The notes under the pieces were generated by a model. The model saw only the letters and a list, made by a program, of their open reading frames with translations. It did not search any database and had not been told where the DNA came from. Positions 23,241-35,521 of a DNA stretch of 64,000 nt are shown here, piece after piece. Source of the stretch: Anaeramoeba flamelloides (Eukaryota > Metamonada > Anaeramoebidae); NCBI GenBank assembly GCA_027625915.1, contig JANTQA010000048.1, forward strand, positions 1,488,001 to 1,552,000, in the 5' to 3' direction. The translations under genes were made by a program, and so were the position numbers. The stretch's first letter is position 1; the number at the start of each line of letters is the position of its first letter.

Positions 23241-23437
23241 AATACTTTTTCTTTTTATATTAAATGTTTTTTAAGAAACAAAAATAATTTATTCTTAAAA
23301 TTGAAAAAGTAAATTTTTAATTCAAAATTTACCAATTTAGTATGAGTATTACTTATCAGACGATAAATAATTCAAAAAAAAAAAAAAATATCTTGTCATG
23401 TATAAATATGATCAAATAAATATTATAAAAAAAAATT

Positions 23438-26400
23438 TTAATCAAAATTTATTTTTGAAAATTCCATTTGTTTTTTTGAAAAATATTTTATCCTTGAAAT
23501 TAAAATTTCAAAATTTTCTCTATCGTTTTGAGTTAAAAATTGGATCCTGAATATCCTTTTATTAAAATTTAATTTAGTTTTAAGCAGAGATTTAGGATAG
23601 GAAAAACTAATTTTTAATAAGAGGGGATTTTTAATTGTAAAAATTATGTTTTTTTGCTGATCCAAAATTAACACATGTAATTTTTCAATATTTAATTGCA
23701 AGATGTTATTCTTGTGTTTTTTTGTTTGAGGATCATATAAGTGTATGGGGAAGTTTGTTGTTTCAAATGGTGGATGGTTTGTATTCCAACACAATTCTTT
23801 TTTAGGCTTTGTAAAAATAGAATCGTTTTTAATGCCACTCTTTTGGATCATTCCCCTATTATATATTTTTTTACCCTTTCGCTTGTTTTTCTTGTTTTCT
23901 TTTCCTTTTCCCTTTCCTTCAGCTTTTCCTTCAGCTTTTCCTTCCCATTCACCTACAGTGTTTTCTTTAATTGTTTGCTTTCCATGTGGATTTAATAATT
24001 TTAAACTTGGAGACGGCAATGATAAAGAAGAAGAAGAAGGTACATATTTATTTGCTTTTATTATAGTTATTCTTTGCTTCCAATTTTTTTCTTGATTATC
24101 AATTAATTTTTTAATTATGGAATAGAAAATAAAAGAAAATTCCTTAACTCTTCTAATTGAACTGAATTTGCAATAATAATTTTTCTTAATTTCCTTAAAG
24201 TATAAAACATCCAACAATTCGCGATATTGGCCAATTTTTAAAAAATCCAGATCATTAAATATTAATACTTTATTTGAATCATGATAATTATAAAAAGAAA
24301 AGGATTTATTTTTAATTTCAATTTTTATGTAGCCATTAGAAATAAATTTTTGATTTGAAGTCAAAAATTTTACTTTAAAGGTTTTGTCAGAATTGTGCAT
24401 TTGCTTTAATAATTTATAATATTCTTTAGTTTTTGGATTTGGTTTTGGTTTTGTCTTTGTATTTTTTTTCTTCATCAACTTGTGATCTGAATTTTTATTT
24501 TTCTTTTGGTTATAAAGAATAACTTGCGAATTTCTATTTGCTTTTTTCATGTTTTTCTCCCTTGACCTATTAAAGGAACGATAATTAAAAATATGACAAA
24601 ATTCCTTTTTTAATTCTTTATCCATAAGTTCAATGCTTAGTTTTTTTTTTTTTTTTTTCACGATCTGGTACAAGTAAAATTGTTTTTTATTTTCATGGTT
24701 CCTTTCTATTGCTAAATTTTCATACTTCAATTTAAATATTGTATATAACCCAATGAATTTCAAACTTTTTTTTTCTAATTTTATCACAAACCTTTCTTTT
24801 TTCACCATATTTTTCTCATTAATCTGTGTTAATACCCCTGGGAAAAAAATACCAATAATTCTATGAGATAAACACAACTGCTTTTTTAAGTGGCCAAATA
24901 ATAATAAAAAATGTACTTTAATATACATTGATGGGAAACTAATTAAAAAGGTTTGAAATTGGAATTTAAATTGGATTTGGAGAAAAAAACAGTTTAATGG
25001 GAATAATTTAATTTTTAATTCTTTTAATTGATGCTTAATAACATTCCCATCAAATAAATCTATTTCTAGCTCGTTTTTATATAATTTCAGTTGGCCATAT
25101 TGCTGTGGTATTTGCCAATCTTCTATATGATATATTTGTATCAATTGGTTAAATAATATATCATTTACACTGTTTTTCTTTTTCTGGTCATTAATATTCT
25201 TATTAATATTATGCTTATCCGTAATGTCGAAACTTTTTTTATTACTATCATTACTACTACTCTCACTATTTTTGTTCACAGAACTGTGATTATTGTCATC
25301 AACATAATTATTATTATTATTTTTATTATTATTTTGAAAAATAATTTTGGTATAATGTTGAAGATTGTTTTTTGAAAAAATTAAATTAAAAAAATAAATG
25401 AATTTTTTTTTTTGATATTTTGATTTAAATTTGATGATTAATTTACCTTTATCTTTATTAGACAAATTGATTTGGATTAATTTTTCTTTATTTTTAATAG
25501 AAAATATTTTATTATTTTTTAAATTGTAAATTTGGCTATTGATCAATTTTTCATTTTTTTTATTATATTTCAATAAAATTAATCTTGAATTGCTGAGTAA
25601 TAATTTCGATTTATATTTGATCTTTTTCTTGTTGTCATTTAATAATGTTAAAAATGAAGGCGTTGAAGGTGATATGGAGAATTTAATATTTTTAAATTTT
25701 TTCATTAAAGAATAATTAGAAATCGAAATGTATTTATTTTTATAAAAATTAAAGTTTTTAATAAAATCTTTGGCCTGTATACTATTTGCAAAGCTAAGCT
25801 GTATATACCCATAACCTGTGCCAAGGTTTAATTTTATACTTCTTTTGCTTTTTTTTTTATTTAATAGTTCAGCTTTACTGCCAATTAAATATTCCCCATA
25901 AATTTTTGAGATTGTTGTCTGAATATAATATTTTTCTTCAAACAAAGTGATTGCACCTATAAAATTGCCTCTATTTGGCGAAATGACGATTGATTCGAAA
26001 TAAATTGGCTGTTTTTCTTTGATATTTTTTAATAATTGATTTTTTTTCGAATTAAAATAATCAAAAAATTGTGTTTTCAATTGAATGTTTTTAAATCGAA
26101 CAATAATATAGATGTTTTCATCTATATTAAGTCGACAGAACAATTGAATTGTATTTTTTTTTTGATCATCGTAATTATTCCCATAAAAATTAAAAATTTT
26201 AGAATATTGAGAGTAATATCTTTTAAATTCAAAATTATGATAAACTATTGAAAAGTAATGTTTAAATAATTGTATTTTGGCTTTGCCCACATAGTTTTCA
26301 ATTGAATCAAATAAATTAACGTAATAAATAAATTTATTTACTCTCTTGTGTTTTCTTTTCTCGTTATATTCAAAAATTGAATTCGTTAAATTAATATTGT

Positions 26401-28463
26401 TATTAATCGAATTGTTATTATGTAATGGCGAAATGATTTCTCTGCTTATTATATTATAGTTTTGCTTCACATTTGAAAATAAATAACTTTTGGAAAAAAT
26501 ATAATAACAATTAGCAATCAAATCACAATTTATTAAATTATTAATTTGAAATAAATATTTTTTTTTATTTTGATTACCGATAAATAACAGGATATTTTTT
26601 TTATGAGCATCTAAAAATAGTCTTTGGGATTTGTTATAACTTTCGATAAACAGTGGGATTTTGGAATTTTCTTTAATTGGATTAATAGAAATGGTTTCTT
26701 CATTGAAAATGATTTGCATTGGTTCTTTTTCCAATACTTGAATTTTATCCTTATGATTATTATTGTTTAATAATTTGGAATTTGGGGTTATCAAATTCAC
26801 TGTAAAAATTGCTTGTCCTTTTTGTTGATATTCTTTTAATTTGAAACGTATATAATTTTCTTTGTTATTTATGTTTCTGTTAATATTCTTGGTGTTGGTG
26901 TTTTTGTTGGTTTCATTATATGTTAATAATGATAATGAATGGTTTTTAAAAGAATATGGATACAAATTTGTATTCTGAAAGACAGTGCCGATACCGTTAT
27001 AATCAAAATTAGTGAAATATCTAATTTGTGAATTATTACAATCTTCTTCCTCTTTTCCTACCACGATCGCTTCCTCTCCAGATCGATCATTATGAATTAA
27101 TTTTGAATTTATTTGAATAATACGAATTGGTGATCCCTCGGTTATTTTTAATCTGACATATTGTACAGAAAAATTTTGAGAATTGTAGTATTTCGAATTT
27201 GTTTTTGAAATGTTTTGATGAGAATTTTGATCATAATTTGGAGTAATATCAACACCTGTATCCGTCTCTGTGTTTGTACTTGTAAATGTGTTTGTGTTTG
27301 TATATGTGTTTGTGTTTGTGTTTGTGTTTGTATATGTGTTGGTGTTTGTGTTTGTATATGTGTTTGTGTTTGTATATGTGTTTGTGTTTGTATTTGTATT
27401 TTTGTTTGTATCAAAATCAGAATTTAAATTTTGCCCAAAATCGGGATTTGAATAAGAATTCGAAAAGGAAAAAAAATTTGAATTCCTTTGATTATAACGT
27501 TTTTTTCGATCCTTGTGATGAGTATTTTTATATTCATTGAACAAATTAAATAAAATAATAGCAAAATCTTTGCTTGTGCAATTAATATTAAATTTTTTCC
27601 TTTCCCCATAATCATACACAAACAATTTTATTCTATTTTTTTCTTGGTCAAAGTTGGTATTGATTCCATTTTGATTCCAATAATAAACAAATGTTTTTGA
27701 TTTTGGATCCAATATCTTTAAAACAAAACGTTTGTTTGTAAATTGAAGAGTAACATTTTTTCTGAGTGCCTTTTGGTTGTTTTGTTTTCGTTTTTTTTTA
27801 GATTGGATACTTGTGCGCAAATTAATTTCTTCTTTTAAAACTAGTCTCTTTATATAAAGTGTAATTTCTTCGTTATATCCCAAGATCGTGCCATTAATTA
27901 TTGTATTTTCAATCTTGTGCTCTTCATTGTAGTACTTGAACATTTTAAACGTCTTGATTATTATGTCTCGTTGATCGATTGATTCTGAATAGAACAAAAA
28001 AATCTTTTTTTTTGAAGTGCCTGTAATTCTTAAGACAAATCTGTGTGGGGCTGGCTTTGAAATACTAAAATCATATTCTTGGTACTCACACTTGCAATTT
28101 AATTCCTTCTTTTGGAAAGACAGTGAAAAATTGGCTTTGTTTAGCTCTAAAGCACATTTAAATTTTTCTCCGTTTTCAGAAAGGCATTGGAAGTTAAATT
28201 TTGAAAGCCCGTTCACATAGTTCCTTTTTATGTTTTGGAAATTTGTTTTTAATTTTTGGTTTTGTTTTTGTGCTGTGTTCAAATTCTCGTTTATTCTTTT
28301 ATTTTTGGTGTCTACCCTTGGAATTAAATTGTTCATCAGCAAAAAGAGTGGTTCATTGGTTGGAAATCTTAATAGCAGCGTAGAACCAAAGAGGTATTTT
28401 TGATCGACACCAAGGAAAATACACTTTTCTTGGAGAAGATCGATTTTTTGGTAGATTGTTAGG
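23438..28463 (-). CDS. Giant protein with tandem PH-like modules
   Basis: One uninterrupted minus-strand frame of about 1,675 codons from 28463 to the stop at 23438. It breaks into ten or more modules of 80-130 residues, each a set of predicted beta strands closed by an aromatic-rich helix, the layout of a PH-like fold. Examples counted from the in-frame TTG at 28342: residues 50-137 (helix DQRDIIIKTFKMF) and 148-271 (helix KDFAIILFNLFNEY); later closing helices include LKTQFFDYFNSKK, AKDFIKNFNFYKN and VKEFSFIFYSIIKKLI. One more module precedes them (ending TNEPLFLLMNNL). A Thr/Asn repeat separates modules near residues 310-360, and an acidic/basic GKAEGKGKGK linker lies near the end. PH-like domains usually bind phosphoinositides or proteins, so a scaffold role is possible; ligand residues are not evident. 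The fold call is by eye and needs structure prediction. No start ATG is fixed. Confidence 0.7.
27262..27414 (-). repeat. Coding Thr/Asn tandem repeat
   Basis: Repeated ACAAAC/ACATATACAAACAC units encode alternating Thr-Asn with occasional Tyr inside the PH-repeat protein. The hexamer pattern is prone to length change. The antisense Cys/Val frames it creates are artefacts. Confidence 0.9.
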
Positions 28464-28465
28464 CT

Positions 28466-28847
28466 TTATGATTTTTTTTTGTTTTTTTTTATTTTTTTTA
28501 TTTTTTGTTTTTGGTTTTTGTGTTAGGTGGGCACCAAATGAGACATTCGAAAAATGGTGGGGTTTATTTGTTGAATTGCATTTGTTTTTCACAAATTTAA
28601 CCGAATTAGAATCCTCTCTCACAAGAAATGGGGAAATTTTTTTGTTTTTTTTTTTTTTGTTTGAAAGACAAAAAGGAATCACGTACTTTTTGTCCACATG
28701 AAAACGTGAAATAATTTTAATTGAGTCTAAACAATACCCAACCAATTCTTCACAAGTTGGTTGGGATTTTATTTTTTTGGATAGCCTCTTTTCTAGCCAG
28801 CTAAGAATTTTGAATTCCACTTCGTGATTTTTTTTATTAGTAAACAT
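28466..28847 (-). CDS. Probable 5' exon of the PH-repeat gene
   Basis: Minus-strand frame from ATG 28847 encoding MFTNKKNHEVEFKILSWLEK..., a short helical domain (about residues 1-50, with PTCEELVGYCLDSI), then a Lys/Asn-rich linker. It is directly upstream of and on the same strand as the PH-repeat frame but in another frame; the main frame has a TAA just upstream of 28463. An intron is therefore expected. One candidate has its donor at GTGCCC (near 28546) and acceptor at CTCCAAG (near 28430), containing a CTAAC branch-like motif; another uses an acceptor AAAG near 28464. Neither is canonical. I do not recognise the N-terminal domain. Confidence 0.55.
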
Positions 28848-30206
28848 CACCCAAGAGAAAAAAGTAAAAAATGATTTTACGATCCCTATTGTAATACCAA
28901 AAATTAACAGTAAAAAAGTAAATTGTTTTTCAAAAAAAACCTTCTTTTTGGTGGATTACGTGAGAGAAATCAAATTCTTAATAGGAAATGTCAATAGTGT
29001 TTTCAGAAAAGTATTAACTTTTTGTAAATATTTGAATTGTTTATCAAATTTTGCGTTTATATTCAAAATTGATTGGCTTAATTAATGAATTTAAGCAAGA
29101 GTGGAAATTTCAAATACACACAAAAACAAGAAGTTAATTATTTCCAGTTTCAGGCAAATACCTTGTATTTTTGCTGTATTACCTCTTTTCTAAAATTAAA
29201 AAAAAATCGTAACACTTTTTTCACAAGATCACGTTTTGGTTATTAGATCGTTATTTAACACTGACGGGTTTTGTTTTATTGATTTGTTTCACCCTAAAAG
29301 ACTTTTAAAATATTTTGAGATTGAATTTTACTGGAAAGTCTTGGTATGAAAATGACAAAATAGGAAAGATTTAAAACCACATAATCACCAAAACCAAATA
29401 AGAATATAATGCATCACTACTTGTTGCATTAAACGACCAAATCATCAAGATTTTTGTATTTACTTCACATTTTTGACAGGAAATTTCAATTTTGTTTAAT
29501 AAATGATGAGAATATGATCGCATTTTCACTTATAGCTTAAAGGACAGTATGTGTTCAGATGACTAAAAGTTGTAACAATAACGACAATTATTATTGATAT
29601 ATTTGTTACTTTTTTTACTTTTCCTCTATTTTTGTGTATTTTTTGGTGATCTTTTAAGATTTGTTTTCAAAAAATAATCTCAACTCCTTAGAGAGAGTTT
29701 TAAAAAATGATGTTTAGATTGAAAAAGGTGTTGTCCAAATTGCTGAGTTCACTCCTTTTGTCAGTTTGTGTAAAACTTTGAAATACTTTACTAAGCTTAT
29801 ATTTAAACTTTTCATTTTTATTGAAGAATAAATGTGGCAAATTTTCATTAAATTAAGGACTATCTGAATTTTATGAAAAGTAAATATTACTTTTAGGATT
29901 ATTGGCATATTTTTTGTGTTACCAAATTGTCAAGTAAAGAGATCTCTCTATATTATTTATATTTTGGTTTTTTTTTTGAAAATTTTGTAATTTATGGGAA
30001 AAATATTTTCTCAAAACAAATTAGAAATTTGCTGATTAAGGTTCAAAAACCAAATTACTCTTATACCAAGGTCTTTCGCCATATTTTAAAATCTTATAGA
30101 GTTAAGGAAAAGATATAAATATACTTGAATTTTAATCAGAAAGTCAGAGAAGAAATATCAAAAAAAAAAAAAAATACTTTTTAAATTTACCTTTTTTTCT
30201 TTGATA

Positions 30207-30683
30207 CCATGGTGTAAATAACCTTTGTTTTTTATTTTAACCCATTCCTAATATTTAACTCATACAAAAAATATTGGATAACTGTAGAAATAATAGAAAC
30301 AAATCAATATGATGAAAACAGTATATAAAGAAGAAATAGGGCTCTTTAAATATATTTTAAATTAGAATTATGAAGATTTGAAAGATTAAAATGTTATTTT
30401 TTGATAAAAAAAATAAGAAAAATTTCATTTTTTGAATTTTTATAAAAAAACATTTCATCTCAGAAAATTTGTAATTATGACAAAATTATTTAAAAAAAAG
30501 CAGTGAATATTATTGAAGTTTTTGATTAATCAAAGATCTAACCTCTAAAATTAAATTGAATATGAACCAAGAATATACCTTTGTCTTCCTATCTTCAAAT
30601 ACCCAAGTGTGGGAAAAAAAAATAGTTGGGTTCAATTTTTTAATAATGGGTTAGGCAACCAACACGGGTTATTTACACCACCC
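30207..30683 (+). mobile_element. Family F element, copy F1
   Basis: Complete element: left end TA-CCATGGTGTAAATAACC, right end GGTTATTTACACCACCC-TA, with secondary inverted matches (TTTTAACCCATTCCTAATAT against ATTAAAAAATTGAACCC region). 477 bases, no coding. TA flanks and the near-CAGTG ends fit a Tc1/mariner-derived MITE. Confidence 0.75.
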
Positions 30684-31540
30684 TAACTAAAATTCCAGAA
30701 TCTTTAGAGTGATCTACTTATCTAAAGAGATTCTTAGTTATATATAAGGATATAAATACACTTTACTATCATATGAGGGGAGTTAAGAAGAAAAAACAAT
30801 CAATTTTACGTTTATATAGATTTTGTTAAAAAAAAATACAGAATTTTTTTTTGGATGAATAAAGTAATTTGAAAATGTTTAAAAAAAAAAAAAATTGTAA
30901 TATGTTGAAATTTATTTGACAGAATATTCAATTAAATGAGTTTTTTTTTAATATTATATTATAACTTTACCCTCAGATATTATAAAATTCAGAGATCTAC
31001 AAATCCATATCAAAAATTTAACAGGTTTTCAAAATATTTGTTAGACACAAAATATAAAAGAGAAGTGAAATTGGGATAATATAACATCTAAAGAAGAAAT
31101 TTAGTTTCTGAAGAAATGTAGAAAGGAAACTGGAAGAATAAAAATGTATTTGTTTACAATTATCAAAAAGATCCTTTTTTTTCTGAAATTCAAAAAAAAA
31201 ATTATATTTTATATAATAATAATAAATTATGACAAATTTTTTGATACAAAAAATCACAATGGTTTTCTATAATTAAAAAAGTCTAAAGTTCACTCTAACG
31301 ATCTTTTACAATTTTTTTTAAAAATAAAATTAAACTGGAAATCACAAATTTTATAATTATCAATTTTTGAAAAGTAAAAAATAATTTTTTTTCTTTAAAA
31401 TCATTTTTTTTATGTTTAATTTCTTTTAATTTATTTCAAACTATTGATCTATGATTTTTAAATACACTTCACACTTAAAAAAATAACCTATATTTTCTAT
31501 ACTTTGATTCTGTTCAAATTGTAAACATTAAAGATAAAAT

Positions 31541-31605
31541 TGATTTGAGATTTTTTTTACCTTAAATTCGGTTGAAAGTTTGTGCCTTAAAAGTGGAATT
31601 GACTG
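31541..31605. mobile_element. Family B half-element, B4
   Basis: Only the right arm is present: GATTTGAGATTTTTTTTACC, GAAAGTTTGTGCCTTAAAAG and GTGGAATTGACTG-TA. It lies 500 bases from the full copy B3. Confidence 0.75.
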
Positions 31606-31968
31606 TATATAAAAAAGTGATTTGAGCAATTAATGAATTTTGAATTATTTAAGATCCTTAAACTTGTTAGATAAATTACTTTTTGATTAATGGATTAAGC
31701 TTTTTGATTTTTAATTGTTATGAAAATTTTTAGGAAGTACATCAATTTCTGTCATCTATAACAAAGCGAACCGAACTTTTAAATATATAAAACTCAGAAA
31801 AATTATTAGGTGATTTTTTTGAGATTCAAGAAATAAAAAATAAATTTTAAAAAGCTTTCTTTTTATTAAATAAATTAAAATAAAAAGATGGTTAAATTTT
31901 TACGAATTTTCCTTCTATTTGGAAGGTTTGTAAATTTTACAGAAAATATCAAAAAATAAAACACAATT

Positions 31969-32043
31969 AGCTTTTCAAGAATTCAAAATAATCTAGTAAA
32001 ATCAAAGATTTTATACAGTTCTTTTCAAATGTTAGAAAACTTA
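31969..32043. repeat. Short hairpin repeat, degenerate copy C7
   Basis: Retains CTAGTAAAATCAAAGATTTT and a weakened outer stem (GCTTTTCAAGAATTCAAAA / TTCTTTTCAAATGTTAGAAA). Confidence 0.45.
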
Positions 32044-32104
32044 TGGACAAACAATACCAGTGATTAAACCCTAATTTATAGAATTCAATAACTTATTTAA
32101 TCTA

Positions 32105-32301
32105 CAGTCAGTTCCGCTTTTAATACACAAACTTTCAACGGAATTTAAGGCACAAAAAAATCTCAAATTAAGGCACACAATTTGTAATTTTTTTTTTTTA
32201 CAATTTATTTTACTAGAATCTGAATTTTGTGCCTTAATTTGAGATTTTAATTGTACCTTAAATTTTGTTGAAAGTTTGTACCTTAAAAGTGGAACTGACT
32301 G
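32105..32301. mobile_element. Family B palindromic MITE, copy B3
   Basis: TA-CAGTCAGTTCCGCTTTTAA ... AAAAGTGGAACTGACTG-TA; 197 bases, same length as B1, arms pairing over nearly their whole length. Confidence 0.88.
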
Positions 32302-32432
32302 TATCAATTTATTATTATATTTTTTTTCCAATTAAATATTGTAAATTCGAATTAAATTCATTATTTATTTCTTTGATTTAATTAGATTAAATTTTTACTA
32401 TAATTTTGTAATCTTAAATATAATCAAAAAAT

Positions 32433-32661
32433 AACCAATTAATGACTAATAGCGCATACCCTAACAATACCCAAGGTTAATACAAGCCCAACCTTATTTT
32501 AACTTCGCATTCCTTAAAATAAAATTGGTTTAACCAAAACAAATAAAGACGCACCATACCGAAGATAACACAACCTATACATACACTGACATACCTATAC
32601 ACGTACCCTAATAAGTACCAACAATTACACAAATATTCTCAAAAGATACCAAAAACTACAT
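32433..32661. other. C-rich, T-poor patch
   Basis: About 230 bases with many C residues and few T-runs (CATACCCTAACAATACCCAA, CACCATACCGAAGATAACAC, CATACCTATACACGTACCC), unlike the surrounding T-run-rich DNA. No frame or repeat partner found. Could be an unannotated RNA or an inserted fragment; no evidence for either. Confidence 0.35.
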
Positions 32662-35521
32662 AGATTTAAAATAGAAAATTCAAAAAATATGTTTTGACTG
32701 AAAGTAAAATTGTTGTTTTACCTTTAAACTGATTATATTGGCTCTAATATTTCTGAGAAATTTCTCAAAATGTGCTTTTATGTGGTTAAAAAATTTTTGG
32801 GTATTTTTGATTTTCGGGAATTTTTGGGAATATTTCAAACTTCCAAAACAAAAGTTATTTAAACAAGATAAACTCTCTAGAGAAATCTTCTAATTTAATA
32901 TCTTTACAGATTCTTTGATTTCAAAATCTTCTCAACCCCAATTTTTCAAAAAAAAATAAAAAAGTACTCAGTAATTTCTAAAAATTTTTCGTTATTCAAA
33001 AGTTGAGATTTTTTTGATTCTAAAAAATTTTATCCCCTGTGGTTCATTGAAAATAATTATAAAGTTAGATTTCGAAAAATATTAATCAGAAAATAATAGT
33101 GTTTTTTATATTAAGGACAAATAGACAAATTTTAAATTATTTTTTTTTATAATGAGATTAGGATAAAAAATTAGTATTTTACAACGTGGATATTTTAATA
33201 ATTCTTTTTGAAAAATACTATAATTGTCTATTTTATCTACATTTTTTGATATTATAATCTCTACCAAGACTAATATTAATAATACCATTTTGTGGTATAA
33301 TTGGTGATTCTTGACTAATTTTGAAATTTTGAAAATTTTTTTATATGAATAAATTAAGGTTTAATCAACATTATTTGTTCCACAAAGGAAATTTGTTTGA
33401 GTTTGATTTTTTTTATAATCTTTGTAATCTGTAATATTAAAATTCCCAACAATTACTGTTTTGAAATTTTAGAATTTGTTAATTATTTTTTGGATAATTT
33501 GTTTATTTTTTTTTTTTTTGCTCATATCTTAAATATAAGTTTATGTCTTATTTAAAAAAAAAAAACATTTTATTTCTTGAATTTTAAATTATAAGAAAAC
33601 AATGAAAAATAACTATTCAATATATATATTAACATGTTGAATAAATGCATGGTTCAACCTCAAAACTAAGTTTAAATTTGAGTATAATATTAGTTTATGT
33701 CTATCTATCCTTGAAAAATAATAAAAAATATTGGATTAATTATTCGTTTCGAGTCAAAGGTTGTCAAAACAGGTTGGTACTTTCACTTTTCATAAAATAT
33801 CGTTAAAGATTTGTTTTTTTTTTTTTTTTGAAAATTTCCAAACAAGAACTACGATCCTCAAAAGAATTGTTCAACTAATTTTAAGAATAAAATGGAAGTA
33901 ATAAGAAAAAAATTTCCAAGAACTTTTTTACTTATTTTTGACTGATCAAAATAAATTTTATCTGGAATTGAAATAGATTAAACCGAACTAATACATATAA
34001 CCATAACCACTTAAATCTAAATTCACATCAAGAGGAAAATATGAACAACAATAAATCCAAAAAAGTCAAATTTTGCTCAGGTTTACAATTAAAATTTAAA
34101 AATCACAAATATTTATCATTCTTAAATTTTGGTTTTATATTAGTGTTTTGAATTCTACCTCAATTCTCCTAAATATCAGTCTATTTTTTAAATTTGGTTT
34201 TTGTTTTCAAAACGAACAAAATAAGTGAAAAAATATATTTGAATATGTGAACTTTCATATTCTTTTCGCAGTACTATCTCTGTGATTTTTTTTTCTGAAT
34301 CCTAACCCTCAGAAAGTAAAGTACTTGTTAAAAAACAAGAAAAAAACAAAAAGAAATGTAAAAAGTCGATCGTAAAATGAAAAAACAAAGTAAAAATCGG
34401 TAATTCAAGAGTGTAAATTTATTAAATCTGCTTTATCTGTAACATCCGAATTTTCGAAATGTTGTTTATAAAAATTTTCATTTCAAGTCGAGTAATTACG
34501 GTGAAAAATAATTTTTTTAAATAGATTAAAAACAATTTGTAATTTTTATGAGTACCTAAAACCAATCCAAAAACGAACCAACACATGAAAGATCGATCTC
34601 AAAAAAATCAATAATTAAAAACAAGAACATCTTTTGGAAAAAAAGCGCCAAAGAGAGACACTTGATTTCCAATTTGAAAGGTGGTTAATTGTTCGATTAA
34701 AAATGACTCAGTTGATTTTGTAGTGTCTTTCCATGGAGCTTTTTGAGATCACAAAATTTTTTTATTCTTTTTTTTCATTTTTCAAACGAGTAATTTTGAT
34801 CTACAGTATGTTACAAAATCCTTACTTTGTCAAATATAGAGAGTTACCAAATAAAGATAAATTTGACTAAATTCAATTAAATCAATTGCTCACTGAAAGA
34901 AAGCAATTTGTCTTAAATTAATGAAATTGTCCATTTGAAAATCAAAACATAAGAAATGATCAAACTTTTTTTTAATATTTTATTTTTTAGAATTTAGATT
35001 TCTTTTTAACTTTTTGTTGTGGTTGTTTGAATTTTTTACCGATGAAATCCTCTCATAAAGATTTTTTATTTTTATTATTTGAATTTTGTCAACTAAAAGA
35101 AGTAAAATTTCACAATACCCTTTTTTAATAACAATTCACCCCTTGAGTATGGATCCAATTCACGGTTAATGATAAGAGCTTGAACATTAAAATTTAAATT
35201 CCTTTGGATTACGGGAAATAAATTTAACATCGAACACTTTATTTGAGACATTCCCACTTTTTAAAATTTTAATAAACAGTCCGAAATTCGAAAAAAGATT
35301 AAAAAATTTTTTATTTGATGATCTTCAAAATCCTGATTAGTAATATTTTTTGTACGATTTTTTCCTTTTTATGTTTCTTTTCAACATTCAAATGGTTTGG
35401 AATGACAAACAGAATAAAGAATTCTTGCAAAAAAATAACAAGTTTGTCGTCTTGACAGTTTTATTTTTTAAACAATTTATTCTATTTGTGTTTTCAAAAA
35501 ACCATTCGTAACAGAGAATAA

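Larger units (their letters stand above)
19239..23437. other. Intergenic region downstream of Hsp10
   Basis: Lies between convergent genes (Hsp10 plus, PH-repeat gene minus). It holds a B element, a G-rich tract, a hairpin with tandem GTTTTCTATTTTATTTGTGA-type units, and an 85-base duplicated segment, annotated separately. The rest is AT-rich; I found no convincing exon on either strand. Confidence 0.45.
28848..35521. other. 6.7 kb gene-poor region
   Basis: Lies between divergent genes. Contains F1, B4, C7, B3 and a C-rich patch, annotated separately. The short frames (29714-29908, 29927-30118, 31018-31257, 33106-33288) lack domain character. I cannot exclude small spliced genes. Confidence 0.4.

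Noticed and set aside
23741-24095. Plus-strand hydrophobic frames
   Set aside because: Antisense shadow of the Gly/Lys/Glu-rich linker of the PH-repeat protein.
27215-27540. Plus-strand Cys/Val-rich frames
   Set aside because: Antisense of the coding Thr/Asn hexamer repeat.
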